Origin: Verrucomicrobiota bacterium | Lineage (GTDB): Bacteria > Chlamydiota > Chlamydiia > Chlamydiales > JAEYWL01 | Direction of reading: 5' to 3' | Length of the DNA: 40,149 nt | NCBI GenBank assembly: GCA_023428915.1 | Contig: JAEYWL010000130.1 | Span: forward strand, 1 to 40,149 | In this document: one piece after another, positions 16,012-25,237 of the stretch | How the letters are laid out: each line of letters starts with the position of its first letter | Numbering within the stretch: the first letter of the stretch is position 1 | Position numbers and translations under genes: made by a program | Notes under the pieces: generated by a model | Databases searched by the model: none | What the model saw: only the letters and a program-made list of their open reading frames with translations | What the model was told of the DNA's origin: nothing

Positions 16012-19000
16012 TTTCTTCCTCTATTATGAAAAATTTGAGCTTCTTTTTCTAAAGCTTGTTCATAAGTTTTTGATTTTATTTGATGGTCAAAAAAGTTTTT
16101 ACAACTTGGCCATAAGAATTTAATGGTAACACTTTTTGTGAATATTCCCCTCAATATTCCAATGGGGTCGCATAGAAAGGGGACGGGGTCGGCTAAGCTA
16201 ACGTAGTTGATTACACGTCTAAAATTGGAGTTTGGGATCATTTTAGCTGACCCAAGTGTAACTATATTTAGCGATTGCCTATATTCGTCAGACATGCTTT
16301 TAGTAGCATGATAAGTATAAATACCGCCTTTACTAAAGACTATAGAAGTAGCCATGCCTTTTCCAGGACCACCAGCATCATTGACAGCATCCATCAGAGT
16401 AGCTCGTTGATTGCGAGTAGCGCATGATTCATACCCTAGCTTTTCCATACCGGCTTCTGCTATATCTGCAAGAATGCCATCCGTCTCATTATAACAACAA
16501 CGGAGTTCATAATTTCCAAACATTGTTCGGACATGACACTGTCCTTCACGTGCCTCATTAGGAGTGTTGCAAATACCATTACCATAACATAACTTATGAT
16601 CGTCATAAGATTCGCCAGGCAAGACGTAAGAACACGAGTGGCCATAATCTGCGCATTTAAAGCTGAAGCCTTCACCAGCCATAAGACGGCCAACGCCGGA
16701 AAAAATGTCGTTTACGTGAGGTACCGGAATAAAATTATGGAAGAGGAATTCCAGAGCTTTGCCGACGTAATAGAAGATATCTCTCATGCCAAAACAAAGG
16801 ACTTCCGGCGGGGGCCTATGACCGAATTCGGGGTAGAGGCCGTAGAGATCGACGCGGGTGAGGGGGCTGTTGAGTACATAGGCGTAGAGGTTGGGGCCGC
16901 CATCAAAGCCGATGGGGTCGGCTGTTACCCAGCGCGCAAGTACGGGCGAGTAGTAGCGGCGGCCAAAGTAGACAAAGCCGGTTTCCTCATCGGTGCGTTT
17001 GCTGGAGAAGCGCCAGGGATTGACAGGGGTGATGGCTGAGCCGCTGCTGTTGGTGACGGTTTCTTCCCCATAAGCTGTATAGTGGTACGATTCTACGGTG
17101 CGTCCTTTTAAATCGAGGAGGCGGATAATGCTGCCATTGTGGTCATGGAGAGGAATGTAAGGGGTTTGGTTAATTTCAATGAGGACGTTGGCGCCGATTT
17201 CGGCGCCTTTGCCGCGGCCAAGCAAGCGCAGATTAATGACTTTGCCGTTTTGGCAGGCTCCTGTTTCATCCTGCCCTTGGTAAAAATAAGTGATGGGTTC
17301 ATTCCGATCATCCCGGCAAAGAGTGTTTTTGATCAACGTTTCTTTGCTGAGGCGGCGGTTAAAGGAGTCGTAGCAGTAGGTAGTGGTAGTTTTGCCATCC
17401 ACTTTAATGAGCCGGTCAAGCGCATCATAAGTGTAATGGGCATTACCTTGGCGGATGAGATTGCCGTTGAAGTCATAGGCCATGTCCTCGCTGACGATTT
17501 GGTTTAATCCATTATAGGTATAGTTTTCATTGTCTTTACTTACGCGATTGTAGAGGGAGTCGAATTGATAGGAGTGGTCTTTTTCTTTATTTAGCTGGTA
17601 TAAATCGTCATAGCCAAAATTTAATGTTTCCCCTTCTTGTTTGTAGCTGATTAGGTTGCCGGCTTGGTCGTAACAAATATCATCTTGCAAGGGTGCGGTT
17701 AGAGGCCGTCCTAGCAGGTCGTAGCTAGTAGTGAGAATGCTGCCATTTGGACAGTGTTCTTCCAGCAAATTGCCGGACAGGTCGTAATTGCTATAGCGAT
17801 GGGTGAGGCCATTGCGGGTGATTTGGCGTAAATAGCAAGGATCATAGGTATATTCGACAGTTGTTTGATCGGGAAGGATGACTGTAGTTGGCCTGCCGAT
17901 GCGGTCATATTCATAGCCGATAGCAAGGCCGTTGCCTAAGGTTTCCTGCTGCAGCCTTCCTTTATAATAAGTCCTGATTGTGATGGTGTTATTTACCAGG
18001 TCTTCAACTTGTGTGGGAAGTCCTGAGGGTGAATAAGTGTAGCGGTAATGGATGGTGCCATCGCTTGAGGCAAGTTGTTGCAGCAGTCCTAAAGCATCAT
18101 AGGTATGGGTTAGAGTAATTCCGTCCGGTTTGACGATTATTTCCTTTTCTCCACTGGCATTATAGGCATAACGGGTGATTTTTTGTTCCGGCAGGCCGGA
18201 AGCCTCAATTTGTGCTGTGACGCGGTTTAGACTGTCGTACTCCCAGCAATTCATTACCCGGCGTTGTCCATTTTGGCTATAGATCGTGTCGATAGAAGCT
18301 ATGCAATTGCCGCTGAGGTCATACTGCTTTTCAACTTTAGCAAGCTCATAGCCAATTGAGTTTTTCTTCACCACGCTTACGATCCTGCCCATGGTGTCGA
18401 AAGTGGAAATTGTCTGCTGCCCAAGGGGATCGGTTTCTGTTTGCTGCTGCACATAACGCCCATAAGCATCCTTGCACTTATAATTATAAGCGATGTGCTT
18501 ACTGTTGCCTAAAGGATCAGTGATAATGCTGGGTTGATTGAACAGGTTGTACGCAGTTTTAGTGATTGCCGGTCCTGCTGCGGTATGCTTTATCTCTTGA
18601 ATTTGGTTGCCGCGTGCATCATAAAGATAGCAGACTTTCTTCAGGACATTGCCCAGTTTATCCTCGAGCCTTTCTTCAATTTTTTGATCCAGGTTGTCAT
18701 ATTCATAGCAAGTAACGGCCGCTTCTTGGTCTGTGGTGTGGCTGATGATTTTATTTTGCCTTCCAAGAGAGTCATAAGCATATTCTGTTAATTCGTCATT
18801 TTTACATATTTGAATAAGCCTGCCCGCAGCGTCGTAATTATAGGTGATGAGGTTGCCATCAGGATCTAAAGTATTTAGCAAATGAAAGGCATTATAAGTA
18901 TTTGTCGTGGTTTTCAGGCAGGCGCCGGAAGAGTCGTAGATAGTTTCTGAAAGGATGCGGTGCTGATGGTCGCGGGTATATTTTGTTACCGTACCATTCT

Positions 19001-21341
19001 TTGCGGTATGGCTGACAACGGCCCCCCATAGATTGTAGGTATAAGTTTCTGCAGTGCCATCAGGGTAGGAAATAAAAATGGGCTGGCCGCGGGCATTATA
19101 TTGCTTGTAGGTGGTAAACCCGCGTTGGTCCGTAGCTGCAATTTGATTGCCGGCATCATCATAGGAAAAGCTTTCCTGGCTGCCGTCCGGATAAGTTTTC
19201 CGATTCACTCTGCCGTGGCAATCCATCTCTATGCGAGTTTTATTGCCGCACACATCGTATTCAGCAACGCATTGGTTGAGATAATTATACTCAAAGGCGC
19301 TGCCTAATAACTCTCCTGCAGGGGTTTGGATGTTTTCCCGTATTTTCCGGTTGCAAAAATCGTAATAGCAGAGTTTTTTATACCCCGAAGCAAGCGATTC
19401 CTCTTCAAGCATGTTGCCGTTAGCATCAAACTTCCTGGCCGTTGCATTGCCTAAGGCATCTACTTCCCTTATGACATTGCCCATGTCGTTGTACGCCCAT
19501 GTTAATGTATAGGCGTACTGGCCATCGCTGCCGTATACTTTTTGAGCCACCATCCGCCCATAACCGTCAAACTCTTGGACCAACTTTTTGAGCAGGCATT
19601 CTTGTCCTGTGTCAAAGTCTAAATATTTTTCTTCAATAACCAGCGGCGCACCCCAGCAAGGAATGCTGTTTTTACGGACATAACGGGTAATGGCCCTTTC
19701 TGTTGCACCAATAAGATTTTCTTTCTGGGATGTAGTGCCATCATCTTTTATTTTACACAGCAGGCAGCTGCTGTTATCGTATTCATAAAATTCCCTGGCG
19801 ACAATCTTTCCATTGACCAGGGTAAACTTAGCCGACAATAGATTTTTGCCGGGCACGTATTGATACAGGTACTTCTCTAGGCCATTGTCCTGGGTTAGCA
19901 TAAGGTTGAGGCCATTATTAGAGTATGTGTATTGTTGCGAAAATTCCTCAACTCCCAACCCTGTAATGTTACCTCTAAATGTGTCTTTAAGTACATTGCC
20001 GCGGTCATCGTAGCTATAATGCCTGCTAAACAGCACGTTATTGCTGCTGTCATCGAAAAAATGATCAACCAGATTGCCATCATCCTTTCCTGTGCCCCAA
20101 TGGAAACGTTCTCTTTGGCCTGGCCGGGCAACCTGAAGCAAACGATGTTCGGTGTCGTAATAATACTTTGTCAGGTTGCCATATGCGTCGTAGACATGTG
20201 TATACCCATTGCTTTGCTTCTTAGTATTTTTATCTATATTGGGAAAATAGTGAAATTGGTAAGCAACTATAGGCGTATTGTCAGTCCCAAGAGGCGCTAA
20301 TTGTTTTTTGACCCGGTGCAGCCAAAGGTCATGCTTCTCTTCATTCAACGGTATAGGTATATCCGCATGTTTGTCGCCAACTGTGTAATATTCATTGAGC
20401 AAATACCGCGAGTCAGGCCTGTGTTTAGCTGTAATGCGCGCCAAGGTGGATTTAACCTCAAGGCAGCCTTCTATAGTTAATGCTTTTACCTTAAAATCGT
20501 ATTCATAGCTTTCTGGTGGATGTTCTGCAGTCTTCACTTCAGTAAGGTAGAAGCGCTTAGCCTTTTTAGACTGAACTTTTTGAAATTTGTAACGGATAGT
20601 GCGCTGGTCGCTCGATTTTACTTTAATTACCGGCTTATGATTAAACTTTTCGTTGCCCGCTTTTTCAACGGAAAACCAGGCCATTGTGTCGCCGGCTTGA
20701 TTGCAGAGTGTAACTTCTTTTAATCCATGATTTTCATATTCATAGATGGTTTTATTGCCATTAGGCTTTTCTTCAAGTTTTAAAAAACTAGCCTTTCTAT
20801 CGCTGAGATATATCCGTTTAGTGCCATCTGGCATTATGAGCTGATAGTTTAGAATACTTTCTACAAAATTTAGGTTCTTCATATTAGTGCGCGCACTAAT
20901 AATCCCGCTGCCAACGTTGCTTGTGCCTTTATTCTCAGCTGTTCTAAAAAGAATCGCATGCTTAAGAGGTTTGGGGTCTTTTGCAGATTTATTAAAAATC
21001 ATCGAAGAGCCGGACTTGTCATACAAGTAGTACTTTTGATTTTTCTCATCAATGCGCGGATCTCTTTTGATATAACTATACCAATTATGGCTCCAAGAGT
21101 GATACAGAGAGTTGAACCCATAGTCTTTGCTGCAATAATGCCGTTCAAAATTGAACTCTTCTGGACAAATTACGGTTAAATCGGTTGCGCTATCTAAAAA
21201 ATGCCCGGAAATGACATTTACAGACTTATTGACAATTGCAGAAAGCCCGCTGCTTTGGTTGGATAAGGGGAGATCTTTTATTTCTATTTCGTCAGTTGCC
21301 GATAATGGCAGGAAGAATAACAAAAAGAATAGCCAGCGCAT
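16008..21341 (-). CDS. Secreted Rhs/YD-repeat protein with lipase-like C-terminal tip
   Basis: 1777 residues. ATG at 21341 (AGGA 6 bases upstream) gives an immediate signal peptide MRWLFFLLFFLPLSA; a TTG 6 codons earlier is less likely. Residues about 30-90 hold the lead-in typical of secreted Rhs proteins (SVNVISGHFLDSATDLTV). YD repeats (Y..G...) run from about 370 to 1370, forming the shell that encloses a toxin. The core motif region ends with FGRRYYSPVLARWVTADPIG and NLYAYVLNSPLTRVDLYGL near 1500. The tip (1500-1777) has a cysteine-rich stretch (about nine Cys, 1560-1630), then SIVFSKGGIYTYHAT near 1669, YVSLADPVPFL near 1716 and FFDHQIKSKTYEQAL near 1752. I read these as Ser, Asp and His of an alpha/beta-hydrolase, with the usual GxSxG degenerate (VFSKG). 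There is no PAAR or T6SS signature; export is probably by Sec. Confidence 0.9.
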   Translation of the reverse strand: MRWLFFLLFFLPLSATDEIEIKDLPLSNQSSGLSAIVNKSVNVISGHFLDSATDLTVICPEEFNFERHYCSKDYGFNSLYHSWSHNWYSYIKRDPRIDEKNQKYYLYDKSGSSMIFNKSAKDPKPLKHAILFRTAENKGTSNVGSGIISARTNMKNLNFVESILNYQLIMPDGTKRIYLSDRKASFLKLEEKPNGNKTIYEYENHGLKEVTLCNQAGDTMAWFSVEKAGNEKFNHKPVIKVKSSDQRTIRYKFQKVQSKKAKRFYLTEVKTAEHPPESYEYDFKVKALTIEGCLEVKSTLARITAKHRPDSRYLLNEYYTVGDKHADIPIPLNEEKHDLWLHRVKKQLAPLGTDNTPIVAYQFHYFPNIDKNTKKQSNGYTHVYDAYGNLTKYYYDTEHRLLQVARPGQRERFHWGTGKDDGNLVDHFFDDSSNNVLFSRHYSYDDRGNVLKDTFRGNITGLGVEEFSQQYTYSNNGLNLMLTQDNGLEKYLYQYVPGKNLLSAKFTLVNGKIVAREFYEYDNSSCLLCKIKDDGTTSQKENLIGATERAITRYVRKNSIPCWGAPLVIEEKYLDFDTGQECLLKKLVQEFDGYGRMVAQKVYGSDGQYAYTLTWAYNDMGNVIREVDALGNATARKFDANGNMLEEESLASGYKKLCYYDFCNRKIRENIQTPAGELLGSAFEYNYLNQCVAEYDVCGNKTRIEMDCHGRVNRKTYPDGSQESFSYDDAGNQIAATDQRGFTTYKQYNARGQPIFISYPDGTAETYTYNLWGAVVSHTAKNGTVTKYTRDHQHRILSETIYDSSGACLKTTTNTYNAFHLLNTLDPDGNLITYNYDAAGRLIQICKNDELTEYAYDSLGRQNKIISHTTDQEAAVTCYEYDNLDQKIEERLEDKLGNVLKKVCYLYDARGNQIQEIKHTAAGPAITKTAYNLFNQPSIITDPLGNSKHIAYNYKCKDAYGRYVQQQTETDPLGQQTISTFDTMGRIVSVVKKNSIGYELAKVEKQYDLSGNCIASIDTIYSQNGQRRVMNCWEYDSLNRVTAQIEASGLPEQKITRYAYNASGEKEIIVKPDGITLTHTYDALGLLQQLASSDGTIHYRYTYSPSGLPTQVEDLVNNTITIRTYYKGRLQQETLGNGLAIGYEYDRIGRPTTVILPDQTTVEYTYDPCYLRQITRNGLTHRYSNYDLSGNLLEEHCPNGSILTTSYDLLGRPLTAPLQDDICYDQAGNLISYKQEGETLNFGYDDLYQLNKEKDHSYQFDSLYNRVSKDNENYTYNGLNQIVSEDMAYDFNGNLIRQGNAHYTYDALDRLIKVDGKTTTTYCYDSFNRRLSKETLIKNTLCRDDRNEPITYFYQGQDETGACQNGKVINLRLLGRGKGAEIGANVLIEINQTPYIPLHDHNGSIIRLLDLKGRTVESYHYTAYGEETVTNSSGSAITPVNPWRFSSKRTDEETGFVYFGRRYYSPVLARWVTADPIGFDGGPNLYAYVLNSPLTRVDLYGLYPEFGHRPPPEVLCFGMRDIFYYVGKALEFLFHNFIPVPHVNDIFSGVGRLMAGEGFSFKCADYGHSCSYVLPGESYDDHKLCYGNGICNTPNEAREGQCHVRTMFGNYELRCCYNETDGILADIAEAGMEKLGYESCATRNQRATLMDAVNDAGGPGKGMATSIVFSKGGIYTYHATKSMSDEYRQSLNIVTLGSAKMIPNSNFRRVINYVSLADPVPFLCDPIGILRGIFTKSVTIKFLWPSCKNFFDHQIKSKTYEQALEKEAQIFHNRGRK

Positions 21342-21448
21342 GATGAGTCCTATTTTCAAATTAGGTCGTGTCGTATACAGGTATCTGACTAAACAGGCAA
21401 GAAATAATTTTATTTTAGTTTAAAAAAATAGCTCGTGCTGTACAAAAC

Positions 21449-21466
21449 AATTAGGCATTACTAATT
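21449..21466. promoter_or_regulatory. Inverted repeat AATTAG-6-CTAATT ahead of alcohol dehydrogenase
   Basis: Perfect 6-6-6 inverted repeat ending 15 bases before the ATG of the alcohol dehydrogenase and followed by a strong AGGAGGAG. It could be an operator near the promoter or chance symmetry in AT-rich DNA between the divergent Rhs and dehydrogenase genes. Confidence 0.25.
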
Positions 21467-21481
21467 CAATTAGGAGGAGTT

Positions 21482-22534
21482 ATGGATAAAGCAAAGGCAT
21501 ATGCAGCGGCAGATGCAAAAGCGCGTTTAGAACTGACTGAAATCAGCCGGCGCGATCTTACAGCCGGTGATGTACAAATTGAAATCCTTTACTGCGGGAT
21601 TTGCCACTCTGATGTGCACCAGGTGCGCAATGAATGGAGCGCCATGCCTACGGTTTATCCGGTTGTTCCTGGACATGAGATTGTGGGCAAAGTGGCTAAA
21701 GTAGGAAGTTCGGTCGCTAAATATAAGATCGGCGATGTTGTGGCTGTAGGCTGCATGGTGGATTCTGATAGAAGTTGCCCTCACTGCAAAAATGGTATGG
21801 AGCAGTTTTGTCCGGGCATGGTATTGACTTACAATGGCCCTGACAAGCATTTAGGAGGGGTTACTTATGGCGGCTATTCCACCAGCATAGTCGTTGATGA
21901 GCATTTTGTATTAAAGGTGCCCTCTAATTTAAATCTAGCAGGTGTGGCACCCTTATTATGCGCAGGCATTACGACCTATTCGCCCATGAAACGCTGGGGC
22001 GCAGTAAAAGGCAAGAAAGTTGGGGTGGTTGGCCTGGGGGGCTTAGGGCATATGGCAGTAAAATTTGGACATGCTTTTGGAGCTCATGTAGTGGTGTTTA
22101 CTACCTCTGAAAGCAAAAAAGAAGATGCTTTGCGTTTAGGAGCAAATGAGGTTGTGGTTTCCAAAAACCAGCAAGAGATGCAAAAACACGCGTGGAGTTT
22201 TGACTTCATCATCGACACTGTTTCAGCAGATCACGACATTAATGCTTATCTCAACTTATTGCGTCATGAAGGTAATTTAACGCTCGTCGGCGCCCCGTCA
22301 AAACCATTAAATGTCGAAGCCTTTGCGCTTATTGCAGGAAGACGCAATCTTTCCGGTTCCATGATTGGCAGCGTTACTGAAACCCAGGAGATGCTGGATT
22401 TCTGCGGCAAGCACAATATCACTTCTGATGTCGAGGTGATCGCTATCCAACAGGTCAATGAAGCTTATGAAAGATTGCTCAAGTCCGATGTAAAGTACCG
22501 CTTTACCATCGACATGGCTTCTTTAAAGCAATAA
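21482..22534 (+). CDS. Zinc-dependent NAD(P) alcohol dehydrogenase / aldehyde reductase, YahK/CAD type
   Basis: 350-residue MDR enzyme. Catalytic zinc ligands are seen in CGICHSDVH (Cys and His near residues 38-44) and PGHEIVGKV. The structural zinc cysteines occur as C-x7-C-x2-C-x7-C in the stretch from DRSCPHCKNGMEQFC backwards to CMVDSD. The cofactor-binding motif is VVGLGGLGHMAVKFGHAFGA near 180. The overall pattern, including YNGPDKHLGGVTYGGYS, is that of the cinnamyl-alcohol-dehydrogenase-like aldehyde reductases (E. coli YahK), which usually prefer NADPH and detoxify aldehydes. Strong Shine-Dalgarno (TTAGGAGGAG) before the ATG. It stands alone on the plus strand; an inverted repeat lies downstream. 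Confidence 0.93.
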   Translation: MDKAKAYAAADAKARLELTEISRRDLTAGDVQIEILYCGICHSDVHQVRNEWSAMPTVYPVVPGHEIVGKVAKVGSSVAKYKIGDVVAVGCMVDSDRSCPHCKNGMEQFCPGMVLTYNGPDKHLGGVTYGGYSTSIVVDEHFVLKVPSNLNLAGVAPLLCAGITTYSPMKRWGAVKGKKVGVVGLGGLGHMAVKFGHAFGAHVVVFTTSESKKEDALRLGANEVVVSKNQQEMQKHAWSFDFIIDTVSADHDINAYLNLLRHEGNLTLVGAPSKPLNVEAFALIAGRRNLSGSMIGSVTETQEMLDFCGKHNITSDVEVIAIQQVNEAYERLLKSDVKYRFTIDMASLKQ

Positions 22535-22566
22535 GTAAGAAAGCATCTTATTACCCATAAGTGTAT

Positions 22567-22702
22567 GTGCCCGTGCCCGATTTATGAGATTTTACAATAA
22601 CGAATATCATTAAAGAGACTTAAGACAGTATTTACAAAAAAGACCTATTTGATATTTTTAAAGGCAATTTTAATAATAAGGTTGTTTTTCGGGCACGGGT
22701 AC
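22567..22702. repeat. Long-range inverted repeat (14-base arms) between dehydrogenase and SDR genes
   Basis: GTGCCCGTGCCCGA at 22567-22580 and TCGGGCACGGGTAC at 22689-22702 are inverted repeats with 13 of 14 matches, separated by 108 bases of AT-rich, gene-free sequence. The right arm ends 16 bases before the SDR start codon. It may be a remnant of a small non-coding mobile element (MITE-like), or a structured leader that hides the SDR ribosome site. No target duplication is obvious to me. Confidence 0.45.
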
Positions 22703-22718
22703 GAAGTTATGGTGGGAT

Positions 22719-23573
22719 ATGGAATTAGTGAAGCGATACGGAGCTTGTGCAGTTGTAACTGGCGCGGCAAGAGGCATTGGCAAAGCCTTTGCAATAGAGC
22801 TTGCGGCTGCCGGAATGCAGCTGATTTTAATAGATATTTTGCCGCAAGAATTGCAGGACACAGCTGCAGAGTTGAAAAGCACTTATAATATTTCAGTCAT
22901 AGCTGTAGAAGCTGATTTAGGCGCAAAAGAAGGAGTTGACAAGGTTCTGCAAATAATTGCAGATCATGAAATAGGCTTGTTTTGCTGCAATCATGCGTCA
23001 ACCCATCTGTTTGCCGATGGTAAATTGCGCGAGTGGGTCGACATTTCCACCGAAGAGCTTAACGCTATGGTGCACATCAATATTACGGCTGCAGTGGCTA
23101 TGGTTCATAGCGTGGCGAATGCTATGCGCAAGCGCGGCAAGGGCGGCATTGTGCTTGTATCTTCTGGATCAGCATTGTCAGGGTCTCCTTATTTAAGTCA
23201 GTATGCGGCAACTAAAGCATTTTTGGCTAATTTGGGAGAGACCCTTTGGTGGGAATTAGGTAAATACGGTATTGATGTAGTCACAGTATTTCCTGGAGCC
23301 ACGAATACACCTGGCGCTATCAAGTTTTTCAGCCTGGAAGGCAAGCAGAAAATTCCAATGATGACTCCTGAAGCTGTTGCAAAAGAGTCCCTGGCTGGCC
23401 TGGGGAAAAAGATGCAGGTAATTCCGGGTTTTATGAATAAAGTGCAAACCTTGGTCACAACAAGGCTGCTGCCTAGAAAAATTTGGCTCTTTTGCTTTGG
23501 AAAAATGTTTAGCCGGTTTTTAAATGTTAAGGAGCCGCAGATTGCTAAAAATACGGAGCCATCCAGCCTATAG
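22719..23573 (+). CDS. Short-chain dehydrogenase/reductase (SDR)
   Basis: 284 residues. Motifs: VVTGAARGIGKAFAIEL (cofactor binding, residues 11-27), CCNHAS in place of the usual NNAG near 89, VLVSSGSALSGS (catalytic Ser near 149), YAATKAF (catalytic Tyr and Lys near 164-168) and VFPGATNTP. The extended hydrophobic C-terminus (RKIWLFCFGKMFSRFL) suggests membrane association, similar to 17-beta-hydroxysteroid/ketoacyl-CoA reductase-like SDRs that act on lipids; the substrate is unknown. The stop overlaps the stop of the convergent phosphoesterase by 6 bases. Confidence 0.88.
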   Translation: MELVKRYGACAVVTGAARGIGKAFAIELAAAGMQLILIDILPQELQDTAAELKSTYNISVIAVEADLGAKEGVDKVLQIIADHEIGLFCCNHASTHLFADGKLREWVDISTEELNAMVHINITAAVAMVHSVANAMRKRGKGGIVLVSSGSALSGSPYLSQYAATKAFLANLGETLWWELGKYGIDVVTVFPGATNTPGAIKFFSLEGKQKIPMMTPEAVAKESLAGLGKKMQVIPGFMNKVQTLVTTRLLPRKIWLFCFGKMFSRFLNVKEPQIAKNTEPSSL

Positions 23574-24077
23574 CATAATGTGGGTGGCGATATGCTTTTC
23601 CGTGTCGTAAATGGCAATGCTGGCCTCTGTAATGCCTGGAGAGGTTTCTTGCATTAGCGAACCGGGGTTTAAGGAAAGGGTGTTATTATGATAATGATTC
23701 ACCCGCTTATGGGTATGCCCGTGAAATACGGCATCGTATTTGCCGCAAATAACAAGGGCTTCCACAATTTCTGCGTAGTCGCCGTGAAATACGGCGATGC
23801 GCCTATTGTCCAGCTCAATCTCTAAGAATCGCTCTTCGTATTCTAAATCCAGGCCCCAATTATTTTTATTGGCCAGATGACGAAATTTATCGCCGTCATT
23901 ATTGCCGAATACGCCGCGCAGAGGTGCTTGCAAGCCCTGAAAAAAATGCAGTACGAAGGGAGAAACCCAGTCGCCGCAGTGAAACACCCAGGAAACTTTT
24001 TCAAAGTTAAAGCGTTCAACCGCTTTTTGAATCATTTCACCTTGGTCATGGCTATCAGAGAGCACACCGATTTTCAT
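23568..24077 (-). CDS. YfcE/MJ0936-type metallophosphoesterase
   Basis: 169-residue calcineurin-like phosphodiesterase, full length for the YfcE/MJ0936 family. All five metal-binding blocks are present: DSHD (residues 8-11), HCGDW near 33, GNNDGDK near 59, FHGDYAEI near 98 and GHTHKRV near 119, followed by NPGS. Such enzymes hydrolyse phosphodiesters with Mn or Ni, physiological substrate unknown. ATG overlaps the stop of the upstream Nudix-methyltransferase gene by 4 bases, so the two are coupled. Confidence 0.92.
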   Translation of the reverse strand: MKIGVLSDSHDQGEMIQKAVERFNFEKVSWVFHCGDWVSPFVLHFFQGLQAPLRGVFGNNDGDKFRHLANKNNWGLDLEYEERFLEIELDNRRIAVFHGDYAEIVEALVICGKYDAVFHGHTHKRVNHYHNNTLSLNPGSLMQETSPGITEASIAIYDTEKHIATHIML

Positions 24078-25228
24078 ACTTTCTCCGCAAAGATTTTAAT
24101 GAAGGGATGTGTGTCGTAATGGGTCTTTTTATTTTCCACTACAGTTTCAACTATCCTAAATCCGGCTTTCTGAAGCAAGCAAGTTAACTGTTCCAGAGTA
24201 TAAAAAGACCAATATTTTTCAAGGCCCCCATAGCGCATATCTCCTTCAAGCAGATCGGCATTTTCTCCCTGCTTAACCGAAAAGTAAAAGAGGCCGCCAG
24301 GTTTTAAAATGGTATGAATGCGGGCAAGTATTTTGCTGAAGTTTTGTTTCGGAATATGCAAAAAAATGGCGCTGGCCCATATGCCGTCAAAAATTTCTGC
24401 TGGGAAAGTCAAATGTTCGACATCCATAAGGATAAACTTAGCTAATGGGGCATTCTGGCGGGCAGCATCAATCATGTTTTGGGAAAAATCTATTCCGGTA
24501 ACTTCTAATCTCTGCTCTGAAAAAATTTTGGCATCCCTGCCCGGGCCGCAGCCCATATCCAGGATTTTTGCCGCTTTCGGCAAGCTGTTGAGGAAGCGTT
24601 GCGCCTGTGCTGCCGGATGAAGATGCGCGGTGTTGCTTGTGTATTCATTTACTGAAAGGTCATAGCTGTTTTGTGTAGCAATTTTCTTAAGAACTTTAAG
24701 CACGCAGCGTTTCATATGGGGGTCGGTGCGCTCGTAGGGAATCCCGGTATGATGAAACCAGCGCGCCTGATGGAATTCTTCTTTGTCGATCGTTAATAAA
24801 GTTTGCCGGTTACAGCGTAGAAGATACCAAAATGAAACATCTGTGTGCGGAGGCATATTGCCTACGGTTTGGCTGACAGATAAAAATTGCGGAGCCTCGA
24901 ATAAAAACTCTGCATCAATGCCCAGCTCTTCTTTGGCCTCTCTAATAACTGTTGTTTTAGGGTGTTCGCCAGGTTCGACATGCCCTCCTGCCGGCAGCCA
25001 AAGTCCGGCTTTTTTATGATCCACCAAGAGGAATTCTTGGGCAGCGGGATCAATCAATAAAAAATAGGACACCAGGTGAATATTCGGTACATCTGGTTTG
25101 GCAATGCGGAATATTTCGGCATCTGAAGCTAACCAACTAGCGGCAAAATTGCTATGTTCCTGCTCCAATGTATCATGGGGCATAATTGCCGCCGCTATGT
25201 CTTGAATCTTTTTGCGAAGGTTGTCCAT
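24074..25228 (-). CDS. Nudix hydrolase - class I methyltransferase fusion
   Basis: 384 residues with two domains in one frame. Residues about 45-190: Nudix domain with a complete Nudix box, from GGHVEPGEHP (about 81) to REAKEELGI (about 103), the pattern G-x5-E-x7-REUxEExGU. Residues about 205-384: SAM-dependent methyltransferase with KILDMGCGPGRDAKIF near 222 (motif I), VTGIDFSQNMIDAARQ (motif II), FDGIWASAIFLHIPK and LKPGGLFYFSVKQGE. No stop or frameshift separates them. Each half is ordinary, the fusion is not. One half may sanitise or hydrolyse a nucleotide or sugar-nucleotide while the other methylates a related product (inference). Gene order with the phosphoesterase suggests a shared small-molecule pathway. 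Confidence 0.9.
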   Translation of the reverse strand: MDNLRKKIQDIAAAIMPHDTLEQEHSNFAASWLASDAEIFRIAKPDVPNIHLVSYFLLIDPAAQEFLLVDHKKAGLWLPAGGHVEPGEHPKTTVIREAKEELGIDAEFLFEAPQFLSVSQTVGNMPPHTDVSFWYLLRCNRQTLLTIDKEEFHQARWFHHTGIPYERTDPHMKRCVLKVLKKIATQNSYDLSVNEYTSNTAHLHPAAQAQRFLNSLPKAAKILDMGCGPGRDAKIFSEQRLEVTGIDFSQNMIDAARQNAPLAKFILMDVEHLTFPAEIFDGIWASAIFLHIPKQNFSKILARIHTILKPGGLFYFSVKQGENADLLEGDMRYGGLEKYWSFYTLEQLTCLLQKAGFRIVETVVENKKTHYDTHPFIKIFAEKV

Positions 25229-25237
25229 ATTGCCTAT

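Noticed and set aside
16596..17507. Plus-strand frames of 147 and 122 residues inside the Rhs gene
   Set aside because: They are antisense to strongly conserved Rhs core sequence; their composition follows the YD repeats read backwards and no ribosome site is convincing.
17500..20200. Repetitive DNA in the Rhs gene as a possible CRISPR or tandem repeat array
   Set aside because: The periodicity is at protein level (YD repeats); there are no identical DNA repeats with regular spacers.
24318..25019. Plus-strand frames of 100 and 78 residues opposite the Nudix-methyltransferase gene
   Set aside because: They are antisense shadows of well-conserved motifs on the minus strand.
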